Below are positions 33,101 through 46,591 of a stretch of 64,000 nt of DNA, in pieces. Below the pieces are notes generated by a model. That model did not search any database. It was given only the letters and a program-made list of their open reading frames with translations, and was not told where the DNA came from. Source of the DNA: Corynespora cassiicola (lineage: Eukaryota > Ascomycota > Dothideomycetes > Pleosporales > Corynesporascaceae); the NCBI GenBank assembly GCA_022059125.1, contig JAEUWY010000015.1, positions 1,240,001-1,304,000 of the forward strand, written 5' to 3'. The position numbers and the translations under genes are program-made. Within the stretch, counting starts at the first letter, position 1. Every line of letters starts with the position of its first letter.

Positions 33101-35081
33101 TGATGATACTGCGGTCCTGAGTGCGGGCACCCGTTGCTTTACCCGCTTGGTACGTTTGCCCCATCAGGTTCCTCTGGCGATTTGGCCAACCGACTGGTGG
33201 TTGTGGATCCTGCCAATGTCCGACCCAATGCCCTCGTATTTTTTTTCGGGCCATGGGGGGAAGGGGGGAGGCTATCCTCGAGATATGTGTCATAGGGAGA
33301 CCTTATTTCTCTCTCTCTTTTCGCCGTTTTTGTGCGAGCCTTCTTTTTTTGCTCTTCCCTCACCCCATGGCCCATTTCTGATGTGACACAACGTCAAGCA
33401 TTACATGCGATTACATGCAGCCCTCGAAAGCGGTCCGTGGCTTACCCTCTTTTTGAAAAAGGCTAAATTCAGCATTACCGGTTTTTGCGCGATCTTGCCT
33501 CGAGTCCTTCGAGAATGTGGAGGGGGCGTGGCCGTTGCTCCATTTTGGCCGCGTAAGCTCCCAATCTGGGTGCTTGCTGCACAGCTGTCTTGGTATTCTT
33601 CGCATATCGTCCTGCATGGAGGTTGGTTGACATGGACATGACAAGATTGCCGGATTCTGTACTCCGTGCCCGATGTCTTCAAGTGCGTATATCACTATTG
33701 TATCCTGAGTCGTTAACGGGCGCGGCTAACAGTGGTGGCAGTAGCTTAGTAGGCTACCCGGGAGGGGGGCAACTGAGAGACAGCTTCGAAGATCAGCCAA
33801 TAGTACACGCAAGAGGGGTGTGGCTTTGGCTACTCAACTGACCTTCAGGGCGTCGGATGACATTCCCTGCCAAATGAAGCGCCGGGACGCTGCCGGTGAA
33901 TATCAAAACTCGGTAGGCCTGAGGATCGTGCAGAGTGCGAACGACGGAAGAAGAAAGGCGGCCATGGAATGCACGAAGAAGCGAAAGCGTATATGTAAAA
34001 CGAGGTGCGTGCCCCACAGCTGCTGTATTACTCCGAAGATATTTGCTCATTCCCTACAATCATCCGACCTGCCTCTCTCGCTGCTATTTATCTCACCCCC
34101 ATCCCCCCGAACAATGACCTGAGATCCATGACAGATGCCGCTACGGAAACCCAGGGCACCGGCCCGGGGAAACGACCCCTTCACCCTTTGATCCCCGTAG
34201 GATGCGACCCAACCCTTAAGACGGGCCTATCCCACAGCCTTGATGACAACCCCGCCGGCACATAGTGGTGGATTTTATCCACCGCCAGCCATGACCCGTC
34301 ATCTCCAACCACCAACCACCACCTACCGACCCCGCCATCGTCACGAAGAGACCAATCAACAACGCCAACTCCCCCATACAAAACGGTGACGTGAAACACA
34401 AGCGCGAGAGAACGAAAAAGCAACTAAAAGAACGCAAGCTTGCCAGCTGAAAAAAAAGACATGGAAACAGGATATGGATTCATGATCGGCCGTCAAGAGT
34501 AAAAGAATCGTTGCTAGTTCCCTGCACTCGGTCCCGCCACGCCAGGCCACGTCGAATCGCAAGCCAGTAAAGGAATGTAGCGGCTTGCGCCGAAACCCAA
34601 CGCGGCGAGAGGTGCCTCTCCACTTCCCGTCGACACTTCTGACATAAAGGAGAGGAAGTGACACCAATCATGCCGACCAACGGCCACGCCAAGATGGAAT
34701 GACGAACGATGACCCGGCACCCATCGATAAGACCACCAAGGTAGTAGGTATATATATACCGACCTCGGAAGTTTTGAAGTCTTATCTGACATTAGACAAC
34801 AGTGTCGTACTATACATTACTGAACAACACTCAATGCGTGGTGCTGAGGATTAGATCCAGTAAAGGCTCGTTTGGAGCCTGGAAGATGAACGCCCGGTAA
34901 ATGCCCCCTCTTTTTGTTTTCCTCCCTTTCGCCGAAAACCAGAATGGACAAAGGCCGCCTTCATGACAAGAAGGAAGATACGCTGAATGCTTGTACTGAT
35001 GGGAATCTATAGAAAAGGGCCGAAACGGCCAGTATGACGAACGGATGCGATCGAATTGATCGTCGATTAAGGCAGAGGTCG
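30176..35081. other. Gene-free interval between the reductase and regulator genes
   Basis: 4.9 kb with no recognisable gene. It includes the promoter of the reductase (a TATTTATC-like box on the minus strand near 30306-30313) and the 3' side of the regulator. ORFs are short or overlap in several frames, the longest being 232 codons at 32688-33386, and show no domain. Composition is ordinary, without AT-rich decay. Confidence 0.55.
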
Positions 35082-38000
35082 TCAACCTCTTGCAAGTTTC
35101 TCGAGTTTACCACGGATGCCGTCGGAGAATCTCGTGGCCAACCCTTCGTCGATCACCTCAATACAGTGTGAAAGCACGGTGAAGGCATGGTTGAGGTGGA
35201 GCGGAGTTCCATCTCTCTTGGTCAACGTCGGAATACCCTCCCTTCGGGTCAGATACCTCACGATCGTCGGATGATCGGCCGGCAAACGATCCACTGGGAA
35301 GTTTGCGTTGGCCTGCTGGAACTGTCCTTGCTGGCCTGGGCTCAATGACTCGTTATGAGTGAGTGAGTCTGTCCAGAGGATGAGTGTCGCGCGGTAGATT
35401 GCACCTGGCCACCAAGGTGGACGAATGCCCTTTGGCATTTCTCTGACCAGGCGTAAGATCTGGCCGGAATGAAAGATGGCCTCGTGGACGTCGGAGATGC
35501 ACTTCTTGTGTACCCAAAGCATCTGTTGATACGAGCCGTCAAAGCCTTCGCGCCTGGCAAGCCGCTCGATTTCGGGAAAGTTTGTCACGGCGTTGAGGCT
35601 GACAAGGTGATACATGACGAGATTGGCTTGCATCATTGGGCACATGGGGCTGGATTTCATGTACCGTTCGGCCAGATCGTACCACCGTTGCAGCAGTGCC
35701 TGCACCTCTTCGAGACGCACCCGCGTAGAGGCAGCAGTAACGGCTCGAGATCGCTGCCTTGACGCCATGCTATCCGAGAAGCAGCTCAAGAGTTGGCAGT
35801 ACTGGCAAACCAACGTTTGGAGCGGGTGAAGCAGGAGACGCAGATGCATAGGTGTAAGATGGATGTCCTGAGGTATAATCTCGTCATCGAGGAAATGACG
35901 GAACAGGTCTCTCAGGCTCAGAGGTCTAGCACCAGATCCCACCGACGGATATCCATTAGAGAACTCGTGCACCTGGTTGAACAAATCACACCATTCTGAT
36001 GACGATTTGGCTTGCCAGAGTCGGTCAGTGTCCGGCATTGGCGCTCCAAACTCGGTCACAGAGAACAAAGGAGTAGTATCATGGAACAAGGATAAATCTT
36101 GATCAACCATTACCCATGAATAAATGAGCCTACATCAGGTTAGCGATATGCTGACACGTGACCGAAGGAACCACATGATCCCGAGGTTAAGGAGCAGGTC
36201 CCATGACTTACCGACTGCGACTTTCCTGCTGCATCCAATCCCTCCACAAAGCTTCCGTGGGTGTCCCACCGTTCATATGAGGTGTGGACATTGGCATGGC
36301 ATCGAGTATTCCAGAATGCCGCAGCATCGAAAAGTACATTCCGCGCTGGCCCATGGCGATATCCATTTGCCACTTGTCACCACTCCAAGCCGCTTGTACA
36401 GTGAAGAGGAGCGCTGCACGAAGAACGATGGGATCGCCGGCCATGATGATATTTTTCTCGATGAGATCGAACAAGGAGATGCGACAAGCTTCAGTGAAGC
36501 CTCCAGTCAGCCAGCGGGCCTCGACCGATGGAATCGTCATCGCGCCTTGCGCAATCATCATGAGAATGAGCAAACTCGACGCCTTGTCATTGAAATTCTG
36601 CATGAGCTCGTTCGTGTCCAAAGTACCTCGCGAGGACATTGGATAATAGCGCTCGAAAGAGTTGGCATAGGAACGAAGGAAATACTCCAAGACACGGGCA
36701 GGCGGAAGAAGCACAAAGTTCGAGGCCGTGGAACCCGGCGATTCGCCGCTACTGGATGACGTGCTCATTCCATCTTTATGGATATCAAGCGCCTTGTGCA
36801 AAAAGGACTGAGTTATAGCGAGGAGTTTGTCTCTTGTGGGCTCAAGAATAGGCAGTACACCAACAGGCTCGCCTTGCTGGAAATCCGATTCATCCCAAGA
36901 GGGTCTCCAGCTGCTCCAGCCTTCATGATTCTTCAAGCTCTGCTCCAAGCGCTCCAAGTTCAGTCTTGCGGTACGAGGACACGAACTTGAAGCGATGGGC
37001 GGTGTGCAACGGAACACGGTCCACCCATCCTGTGCGGCAATGATGGCACCCAGATCCGGGATACCGGCATCGGCGATGGACGAGTGCCTATTCGAAGGGT
37101 AGAACATGGAAGCTGAGCTGCCAATCTGGAGGTCTGAGAAAGATTCGTCCATGCGAGGTGTCTGGATTGGTGTCTGCACCGGGCCGAAGGTTTGCGGCGG
37201 AGACATTTCCGGAATCATGCCCAGAATGCCGTCGGCGGGAGGACCCATGCTGAGATCCATGTTCATTGACATCATCAAAGATGGATCAATCCTCATTTGG
37301 TCGAAATCGGGGCCTACGGATAGGGTGGCCCACGGGTCCATCATGAAACGCGGACTAGCAGCATTGTCCGAGCCGTCCCTTACGGTGCGCACAAAGTCGT
37401 CGTAGCCAGACATGGGTGTCTGGGTAACGAAGCCGTTGACAGGAGTTGGCAGTGGCGACAGAACTGTGGGAAGTGCAGCAGGAAGGCCGTTGGGGGGAGA
37501 CTGCTCAAAGAATGGTGGGGTCGTCGACATGGCCATGGGCATGGCCTTCTCCTCGGGCGTGGGATTCTGCAGCTGAATGGGCTGCGAGACGGAGGGGTTT
37601 CGCGAGTGTGTTGCTGAAGGCGGTTGAGATGGAGGCTGCGAGTGTATCTGCCCATTCGGAAGCTGCTGGGGTTGCTGAGGCTGCTGGGGCGACGATTGAG
37701 GGTTTGCTGGTTGTTGCTGTGGCTGGGCATCGCGGGCAGGAGAATTGCCACCGGATGTGTTTTGAGATTCGTTGTTGTTGCCATGTTCGCTGGAATTGCC
37801 GCTTCCAGAGCCGTCAGCTGGAGTCACGACTCTGTTGACATTCTTGGACGCTCGACGCGTGGGACGCAATGTGCATTTGAGATTCCTTGCTGCACAACGA
37901 CTGCAGGGGAACTTTTTGTCACATTTCGTCTTTGTTTTTGCGCAATTACTGCAGGCAATTGGTGTTCGCCCCGCCGACTTTGGTATTATTCCGGCATTGG

Positions 38001-38344
38001 GGGGAAGGCCCTCTTGGTTGTTCTGATCTCGGCCGTGTACGGTATAATGGCGTTGGAGCAGGTCACTGGGCGACTGGATCAGCTCTGTGCTTTTCGGATG
38101 GAAAAAGATGAGGAAGAAGAAGAGGAGGAGGGAAGGATGTGACAGGCAGGGCACTTGGTACTTACCGACGAGCAAAGCTCATGTGGCAGGTAAAGCACTT
38201 GAAGGGCTTGACATTTGTGTCTGAAGCAAGAGTTGGTCAACAGGCAACGAGAATTGGACGAAGAGAGAACGTACGAGTGAGGATGTGTCTTTCCAGATGT
38301 TCGTCTCTGGTAAAGGACTGGCCGCAGTATGTGCAGAAGACCAT
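35082..38344 (-). CDS. CMR1: Cmr1/Pig1-type melanin transcription factor (two C2H2 + Zn2Cys6)
   Basis: A nuclear activator of melanin genes, 1008 residues, from exons 38344-38275, 38220-38166, 38065-36212 and 36129-35082; all splice phases close. Seen: C2H2 finger 1 (C4, C7, H20, H24), finger 2 (C32, C35, H48, H52), then a Zn2Cys6 cluster with six cysteines from C80 to C106. A Gln/Pro/Ser/Asn-rich region follows (about 120-240), then a fungal transcription-factor homology region in the C-terminal half. The first two introns fall inside the two fingers. Two C2H2 fingers joined to a Zn2Cys6 cluster in one protein is the known hallmark of Cmr1 (Colletotrichum) and Pig1 (Magnaporthe). Location between a hydroxynaphthalene reductase and a melanin-type PKS agrees. 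Binding sites in this locus could not be named. Confidence 0.95.
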
Positions 38345-39560
38345 GTTGGGCGAGCTGGACCGGGTGGGGTGACAGTCAAGAGCGAGGGACAAGACGTCGC
38401 CAACTCGACGACGAGTGACACGGTGGACGGTTTAGACGGAAGGTGATGGGTGTCTCGCCCTGGGAAGAGGAATGGTTGCGATGATGTTTAGCGCGCAACG
38501 GGTACCGTGGACATGGGAGAGGGCGATGGTAATAGTGGAACGGCAATGGACAGCGAGCTTGGGTTCGGTGGCCCGGGCAGGAGACCAAGTGATATGAGCT
38601 GGTGGATGAACCGCGGAGGGCAAAAGAGACCAAGATCAGGACCAAGTGTCGAGGCGCGGTTGGGGGCGTAATGGATATAAGTGGGTGTTTCGACTGTGGC
38701 TCTGTGCTGGCACGGTGTCTTGCCCCGGTAAGATGCGGATTGCCAAAAAGCGGAGGATTACTGGAGCTAAACAAGAGGAGCAGCACAAGAGGTAAGGCCA
38801 GCCCGTCGAGGCTCGTCTCAGAAAGTAGGCCCAAACGAGCAGTAAGAAACAAGACAAGCGTATGTCAGGATGGAAGCGGGCTGTGTGGGTGGTGGGCCGT
38901 GGGCCGTGGGCTTAGTCTGGTTTGGCTGAGGGAAGGCGGTCGTTGGGATAATCGACGACACGATCAGACGTGGTGTATTACATGTAGAGCAGTAGAGCAG
39001 CAGGGAGTCAGGGCCGGTAAAAAAAGCAGTCAACGAACGGCAGCATGCGTGGAAGGGCGGCCCAAAGCAGACAAGCGCGAGGTGGACCACAGCCGTGCCA
39101 GGTTAGGGGGAGCTGCATGTGTTTTTGCTGGACCTGGACGTCCCAACGCGGGCGTGCTGCTGCATAATCAGGAATCAGACAAGCAGCGACGATTGCTGGT
39201 CATCAATTGAGAGAAGGCTCCAGCTCCGCGAGCATGATGGGCGCACTAGTGCCTCGCAAAAGTCGCGGGGCTTGGCCTGGTGCTTCCGTTACATGCGGCG
39301 CCAGGCGCTTGGATCCCTAGCCAGCTGGGGGGTAGGGGAGGCAGCAGAGCAGGCCAGAGGCAGCATGTGCATGGCCGGGGGGGTCGTGACAGGGGCGCTC
39401 TGCGGTGAAAGAGCGGCAGCTCGAGGGCCCAGCACGGGCAAGCGTCGATAAGGGCCGCAGGGGACATGCATGGCGCCAGGCTGGGCGGATGCGGCAGCCT
39501 CTATGACGATCGCCCCGGTCGCCTGGGGGGCTGCTTGGGGCTGCCGGGGGGTGCTGCTGG
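38345..39560. promoter_or_regulatory. Upstream region of the CMR1-type regulator
   Basis: 1.2 kb immediately upstream of the regulator, read on the minus strand. The first 300 bp are pyrimidine-rich in the direction of transcription, as in many fungal leaders. An AGACGTCG element lies near 38391. It contains a 202-codon plus-strand ORF without any recognisable domain. Promoter status is inferred from position. Confidence 0.45.
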
Positions 39561-39563
39561 GAT

Positions 39564-39599
39564 GGGCGCGGTGGGCGCGGTGGGCGTGGTGGGCTTGTG
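39564..39599. repeat. 9-bp tandem repeat (GGGCGCGGT-like), four units
   Basis: Four adjacent 9-nt units with few changes, GC-rich. It is the first of several repeats in a 750-bp block of the CMR1-PKS interval. Confidence 0.75.
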
Positions 39600-39802
39600 G
39601 GGGGGAGGGAGAGGTTGGCGCTGGCGTGAGGTGAGCAGGCCGTCGTCGTGGAGGGCGCTGGCTCCGGCTGAGCACTCGTCGTCCCGCCGCGCGCCAGACG
39701 CCATAATGCCAGGGGGGAAGGGGCCCCCAATCCCCACCATAACGCCTTGGTACGGTAATGTATACGCAGCGCTGCGGATACTTTCACCGATGACGGCCCC
39801 GG

Positions 39803-39826
39803 TGTATTGCTGTATTGCTGTATTGA
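39803..39826. repeat. 8-bp tandem repeat (TGTATTGC), three units
   Basis: Three consecutive TGTATTGC units, the last with one change. Confidence 0.85.
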
Positions 39827-39972
39827 ACCACGGCCGCCCTCGGGCGCTCGTACCGGCGCGGCTGGGCGAGGGTGGGCGAGAATGCGAGCTGTCGGCGGCG
39901 GCAGCCAATCAGCGCCCGCGGATCCGGCCAGCGCGACCTCGCCGGCGACGACGTCCTCTCTCCAACACGGCG

Positions 39973-40015
39973 CCCACGCATCCACGCATCCACGCCTCCA
40001 CGCACCCACGCATCC
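39973..40015. repeat. 8-bp minisatellite (CCACGCAT-like), about five units
   Basis: Five to six imperfect units of about 8 nt, CCACGCAT and variants. Confidence 0.8.
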
Positions 40016-40272
40016 AGAGTCCGTACGTCCACCACCACTACGTCGACGCCGCAGCTGCCCTCTCGCCGTGCGAAGCTGTGTCCTCTGCGCCGACGTGGTG
40101 GCTGCCCGCCGTGCGGCAGATGCTGCGAGTGCCGGTCAGCTCCCGCACGCTTGCACACGCCCAGCTCCGAGTCAGCCACTCCCCCGGCGACATCGCCTTC
40201 AGATGCGACGGGCGCGAGGGCAGATGCGCGAGCGGATCAGCGGCGGCGACTTTGACGCCGTATGTCGATATC

Positions 40273-40273
<1 letters not shown>

Positions 40274-40306
<33 letters not shown>

Positions 40307-40312
40307 TCCTCC
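40274..40312. repeat. (TGC)10 (TCC)3 microsatellite
   Basis: Ten perfect TGC triplets followed by three TCC triplets. In one plus-strand frame they would encode a Leu run. Confidence 0.9.
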
Positions 40313-43300
40313 TACCACTGCCCTCACCCTCACTCTCGCCATTGCTCTCTCTCATCTCAAACGGCGACACCTTCTTGTCATGTCCTCCGTCTGTCAGACT
40401 GGGGCCCTGGGACCATGACCATGACAAGGTTGGGCCCATCTTTTGTCCGGCACCACGTCGTATCTGCCACTCCTTCTGCTGCTACCCAGCCCACAGCTCG
40501 AGTCTGAGAACTATGCTACGGACTTCTGTACGAGCTGCTGCGTCGACCTTTCTCGGCCCTCCCACACCCCTCAGGCACGCCATAGTCGCCTTCTCCTTCT
40601 GTTTCAAAACGAAGAGCCTCTGTGTCTTGGGCTCCCATCGACGTGGCGGTCGGGTTTATTGACTTTGTCCACAAGGTTTCATGCTCCGTGGAGCCAATCG
40701 CTACCTCCACGACCAGCAGCTTGTTGCAGTTCCCGCCAAGGCAACCCGCTAGCGGTTTGACTCTCGTCAAAAAGCTCGCCCTCCCGTTCAGTCCCACAGC
40801 GACAAAGCCTCCTCCACCATGTCTCACTGAACCTTACTCTTGTGTGTTTACGGGCGCCCGACGCCATAGTCGCGGTCTCAGAGGCCCTCTCTCGTCGACG
40901 CTATCTCTAGCTAGCTCGCGTGGGAATGCGTCACTGGCGCTGCGCCATCTATTATTATCCCGCCTTGGGGGTCGCTAGCAGGGCTCTCGTTGTTGAACCT
41001 CGAAGAGGCACGATCGGCTCGCCTAAGCTTTCTCTCTGGCTTTTAGTGGCCTCGGAGCTTTTCACAACCTTCAGCCTTGCCCCCCTCGGCCGTCGATACC
41101 ATACCGCTTTGGCCCACTGCACTAGATGGACTGAGCGTGGGCAACGGCTGTTATCGTCCATTTGCTGCAAGGCTTCCACGGCCGCCCTTGCGACCCCCGA
41201 GAGGCACGAGATAGCGATGTGCATGAGCCTCCTTTGAGATCTCTGATCTCGATAACAATGTCCCATCCAGGGTCCAGCCTTTGTCGCTGCCATGTTATTG
41301 AGCCGGCTCGTAGACAAACAGAAATCCCAGCGCCGATCGCCTGGTAAGGTCGGCGATCATCTCAACAGTGACAACGACGAGAACACCAAGCAGTGGTCAC
41401 TGAAAGTATACATTGGAGGGGTCCTGCGCAGACGGAGCTGACTCAATTTCCGCGACTGGACAACTTGCGCCCGCTAGCCTCGCCGTGGATGCACCATGTA
41501 AGCTCCAAAAGTCAGCACGTAATATGTCTGGATGGGACGGCACTCGTGCAGCTACCCCGACATTCCCATTGCCATCATGATGCCTTCGCTCCCTTGGCTA
41601 TCGCAGCTTGACTCCGCATACATCGCATCATTTGTTTGATGATTAAATCATCTCCACCTTTTGCCCTCGGCCTGGTATCGAAGCCACAGAGGCTTTGGTA
41701 CTGAGGCCTGAGCCTGCTGGATTGGGGTAGTGATCATCGGTCGATCTCCGCCTGTCAGCGAGCCGGGACATGAGCACCTAGAATCCTGTTCCTTTCAACA
41801 CTGCCGAGCCTACTTCGAATTCAATTGCTGACTAGCCCGCGTCCCACGATCCGTCTTTTTCTTCTTTCTTGCCCGCTCCACGCCTACGCTGCAGTTGAGA
41901 AAGAAAATCCCAATCGGGCACCCGCATGGACTGCTGTTAAAACTCTCTTCTCGCTTGCGGCAACCCTGGCTGCCGATCAATGGACAGCAAATCTCAAAGC
42001 GGAACGAGGCTAAGCGCGTTTGACCAAGAGATTCGCCCAGCCGGTCCGTACGCCCAGTCTGGCCGTGCGGTTCTAGGGCCATGGCCGCCAAATAATTTCC
42101 ATACAGACAGCCCTACTGACGCAAAAGGACAATACACTTTATACCGCCCTTTTCAAAAAGCAACGAATTTCCCCAGACCGCTCCTTCACGCTGTCCGCTC
42201 AATGGTTGAAAATTTTCGACAAAGTTTTGCGACAGAAAAAACAGCGCACCCATTTAATGGTCCGGTCTCTGCTCGCTTGGGCACAGAAGTGTGGCATGGG
42301 TGTAAGGATCTGTTGATGGTGGAGAGCAGCGGGGTCTTCCATCCTGTGCGATCTAGGGATCTTCCCAAGACCCTGGCTGGAGAACGTTGCCGTACGACTC
42401 AAGACGGGCTAGGATATGCCATTGCGTGCATAGACAACAAAGCTCAGGAACAAGAAGTAACAATTAGTTATTGCTGTTGAAACAAACTTTACCAAGACTT
42501 AGTCTCTGCCTCCCCCTGGCCGTCGCGGGTCACGATTCCGAGTCCCCAGCGGGGCACTGTCTCATCAATCTATTGTTTCACGTTCCTGAGTCGCCCGCTA
42601 AGGCCACCGGATGCTTCGAGAATAGGAGCAAAACAGTCGCAATTTCAATACCCAGAAAATCTTTGCTCATCTTCCTTCTCCGTCGTATTCAGGAACGCCG
42701 GGGCGGCTTCATCCAAACGGGCCGCGACTCGAAAGGTCAATAATATCGACAATCAGGGGATACGGGCGTTGCCACCGTCGACTGTATCGTAATGACTGCC
42801 CCAGCGTGAGCAAGACTGATCGCCCAACGACGACTCCATATTTGTGCGCATCCCGACAAGCGAGAAAAGCATCACCTGACCGCTCCTTATCGGCGGGGAC
42901 TCGGCACCCATGGATGTCGTCCAGACCGCTGTAGATGTTCTTTTTGTTATGGTTCCACTGGCCGGCTCATTTTCGCAATCACCACGTAGGATGCATTTTA
43001 GGCCCTTCTTAGCCTCTGCATTCTTTTGGCCACAGAAGCCCGCGTGGGTATCCTTCTCAGGAGTGATGTCAACGTCGCGGTGTGCTTGTCGTTGTCGCAC
43101 CAATCGCTTCATTCGGTGGCGGTAATCAACGCCAGCCACAGCGAAAGACGGAGCTGAGAGCTTGCTGCAATAGGAAAGCTTCATGAGTACTAAAGTCCAA
43201 GGCGGGATTTCTGGTCATCCAGCGTTCATCATGTCAGGAAATACGGCCGAGTCTCATCTTCTGGTTGCCTTTCGAGTAGTCTGTTGATCTAGTCAGTCTG

Positions 43301-46300
43301 TTGCCTCCCGCTTGTATCTTAATACGAACCGGAATACTGCGAAAGAGACTGACACCGCCACATCGCTGCAGTCACAGTGCATGGAGGTAGCTTGGGCGCG
43401 TCAACTTGCCATGGGGTCAGGCAATGGGGGCAAAACAAAGGTTGAACCGAGGGTCCTTTGCACGCCGCGTCGAGGGTCCATTGCCCTGCAGCCCCATGGA
43501 GCTGCTGCTGAATTCGTACCATTTTGTCTTGGATGCTTTCCCTTCGATTTGACCGCACACGAGCAGGGCAGCCACTTTTCAAGTACCTCTCATGGTCAAT
43601 GCTAATCTGCCAATCTACTGATCTTCTCCGGCATGCCAAAGGGGCCCCTCTGCCCAAGGCCCTCGTATTCGTCATCACGCAGTGAGGGGAGGAATGGGAA
43701 TTCTCCAGCCACGATGATTGGCTAGGAGATTGGATGAGCGGAGACCTCGACTGAGTGGAATCTCGCCTTCACCTCAGCGGGAATTCTCCGCTACGCCAAC
43801 GCTGCCGCACTTGACAGCGGGCAGACCTGCGTCAAGATCAACGACGGCCCCGGTTCCCCTCTCGGTCTCGTTCGCTGACGCTCCTGATGAGCTGGCAGAT
43901 TTTCACCGCTTAAGGCCGTTGCGCGACGAAGTTGGAGAGTCCTAACGCCGCCGTAGCAGTCGAAGTTTCCAATGCGAGATGACAACGTCTCTGGCGATGC
44001 TCATTGCAGTAGGATCTGTCCTGGAGATCATGCAGGGCTACTGTGAAATAATATTGGTGGCTTCCAAACACAGCGCATCTAAGGCTGATGTGAGGCAGCC
44101 TGGAGGTTGAGTCCAACGAACCCCTGCCCTATGGCTAGGAGCGGGGTAGTGCAAAAGCTGTTACACATTTCCGCATCTCCTAGTGGATGCTGACATTGGG
44201 TGACAGACGGCATGTATGCCGATCTGATATCAGAACGGCAACGTTCACTGTGGAGACGGCGAGATTCTGGGGCTTCTCAGCTCGCCTGCAATCCCAGAAT
44301 CAACAGCCGCCGGGCGAAAGGCAGGTGTTCGACATACGAAACAGGGCTGCTCTCCCCATTATCGCGACGAGCGCGCAACGGTTAAGTAGCAATGGCCCGA
44401 ATCGGCAAGACGCCATTGCTCGATGATATCAGAGGTACATGGCCTGCCCACGCACGGGATTAACAACAATGCACTCCGGCAGTGATTACGTGCAGCCACG
44501 CCGCCATGGGGTCGAACATTGCCGTGAGGCCTCAACGGCATTGATCCCGGCAATAAAGGGAAAAAAAAGTCAACGATTGACGCGCTCAAACGCAGCTTCG
44601 GGCCATGGTCCCTGTCGTCGCAGAGACCCGAAGCGACGGCTCAGTTAATGGCGAGAATAGAGCCGGGGTCTATTTTCAACGCCCACTGACATAACTCTAT
44701 ATCTGCCTCTGTTATCGGGCGGTCTAGTCCCGACACGGAACAATCTTGGTCCGTTCTCGAACAGACGACGATAGTGCCTCGCAGAATCCCGCCCAGCCGG
44801 CTATAAGCTTACGTTCATATGAATACGCGCCCTTTACAGAGGCCAACAATTCTGAAACTCATTCATGCCAACGTTCGCAAGGGAGCTGCCGTCGTAGGCG
44901 CCCGCTAAATGGCTTGACAGGCTACAGCGGGGCTTCTTCCATTTTGGTGGCGTTTCTAGGCCCTTTCTAGGCCAACTTCCGCGCAGCACAGTGCTGACTC
45001 TGCCAAGTAGATACACGACATCAACTGCTCAGCTATCTTCGAGAATGGATAACAGAAGCGCGATGCGGAGCGATTATTTTGTTTTGCGGTTGATGCACAT
45101 TGGGCAAATGAGCAACCGGCTGCTCCTATTGCTTGCCTTGTCTCTCGCTGATACACACTATAATCGCATTTCGCATCATGGTTCTGACATGGGCTGCGCC
45201 CGTGGGCTATGTCCTACCTTTGTCTAATCTTAGCACGCATCATGTGCATCGCTTTACAAGTTAGCTTACGGCACGAACTGCTCCATATTCGACATTCGAC
45301 ATAGAATCAACAGCCTGAGGTCTTAAAATAATCCACCAACTCTAGCGAACGAGGGCTGACGAGATGGAACCGACATGTATTTTCCCTATCAAAGGGCTGG
45401 ACCACGTATCTGCACAGCCATATTTGCCTGGTCGTACCGACTCCATTACATAGATGATTCTCGGCAGGGTCTTTCCACCATGGCGGGACCGAGAAGGCCT
45501 GAGTTTCACCATGACCCATCTAGGCCCCAGAGCCTACTGGGTTTTGGTCGGCGGCTCATTAGCGATGCAATATATCAAAGGAACGTTGTAATATATCCGT
45601 CCGTGTACCCATTGCAAAGCTTGTTGGCATGGTCGCATGGTCGAAATGTCTTGACGTAGACGACTCTCGGGAACGACAGTCTTCATTTCGCTCTACCCGG
45701 TGGAGAAGTCGTAGAGTGGCAGGGTTCCATAAGACTCTTGACGCAAGCTTGACAAGTAGAACATGCCGTGAAATACCACCTCTCGAGTCACGACGTCGGC
45801 GGCGGTGAGCGAAATGCGAACCGTTTATACCATGCTGCGCTCTCCGCCCCTGCTCGACACTACGATTGTGTGTAACACGAAAGACTGGCTGGATCCAGCT
45901 CCCGAAGCATGGCCAAGCAGGTACACACCCGAAAGCCCAAGCGTTCTCGAGGTCTTCGGTCGATTAACGAACATGCCTTCCCATCGTCCGCGGCCCGTCT
46001 CATCCAGCCGTGCCGTGTCGGCGTGAGCGATATTCCACCCGGTTGAATAGAGGATTGGAGCAAATGAGCTGCATACGCAACCGTGCAGGGGATCACAAAG
46101 GAAGCCTGGCCACGGGTCATCGACACCCCACGACATATACGGGAGACCCTGCAGCCCTGCTCGCAAAGGCTTCCTATCCTCCATGGCAGGTCACCTGCCG
46201 GACAGGCCAGCCAGCCATCCCAGCCGGACATGTACCATGACACGTTCGCACAGCTCTCGTCGACGCACCAGGCGCTGTCAACTCGGGTGTTTGGCACCCG

Positions 46301-46552
46301 TGTAACTCCAGCGAATCCCCCTGCAAGAGAAGAACGACGTCGTGTAACGGGCTAGATTATGCACCACGAGATTTGCTGCAGTTCCTTCCAACGTGGCCCA
46401 AGTGTTCTCGCGTGGAGTCGAGTCACATAGACTGCTCACATGTCTTGGACCCTCGGGGGGTGTGGGAGGGTCCTGGTGACTTGGCTGAGGCCGACGGAGC
46501 ACGGCATACGATATGGATGGTTCGGTCGGGAGCAGACACCACCACTACGGCT
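40313..46552. other. Gene desert, proximal half of CMR1-PKS interval
   Basis: About 6.2 kb without a recognisable gene, RNA gene or transposon. ORFs stay below about 170 codons apart from one that enters from the GC-rich repeat block. They show no domains, and base composition is close to that of the rest of the window. Confidence 0.5.
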
Positions 46553-46591
46553 AGCAGCAGTAGCAGAAGCAGCAGCAGCAGCAGCAGCAAC
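46553..46591. repeat. Interrupted (AGC)n microsatellite
   Basis: Runs of AGC triplets with two interruptions, read directly. Confidence 0.85.

Noticed and set aside
39317..40009. 230-codon minus-strand ORF in the GC-rich repeat block
   Set aside because: Overlaps long ORFs on the other strand; Pro/Ala/Arg composition reflects GC-rich repeats.
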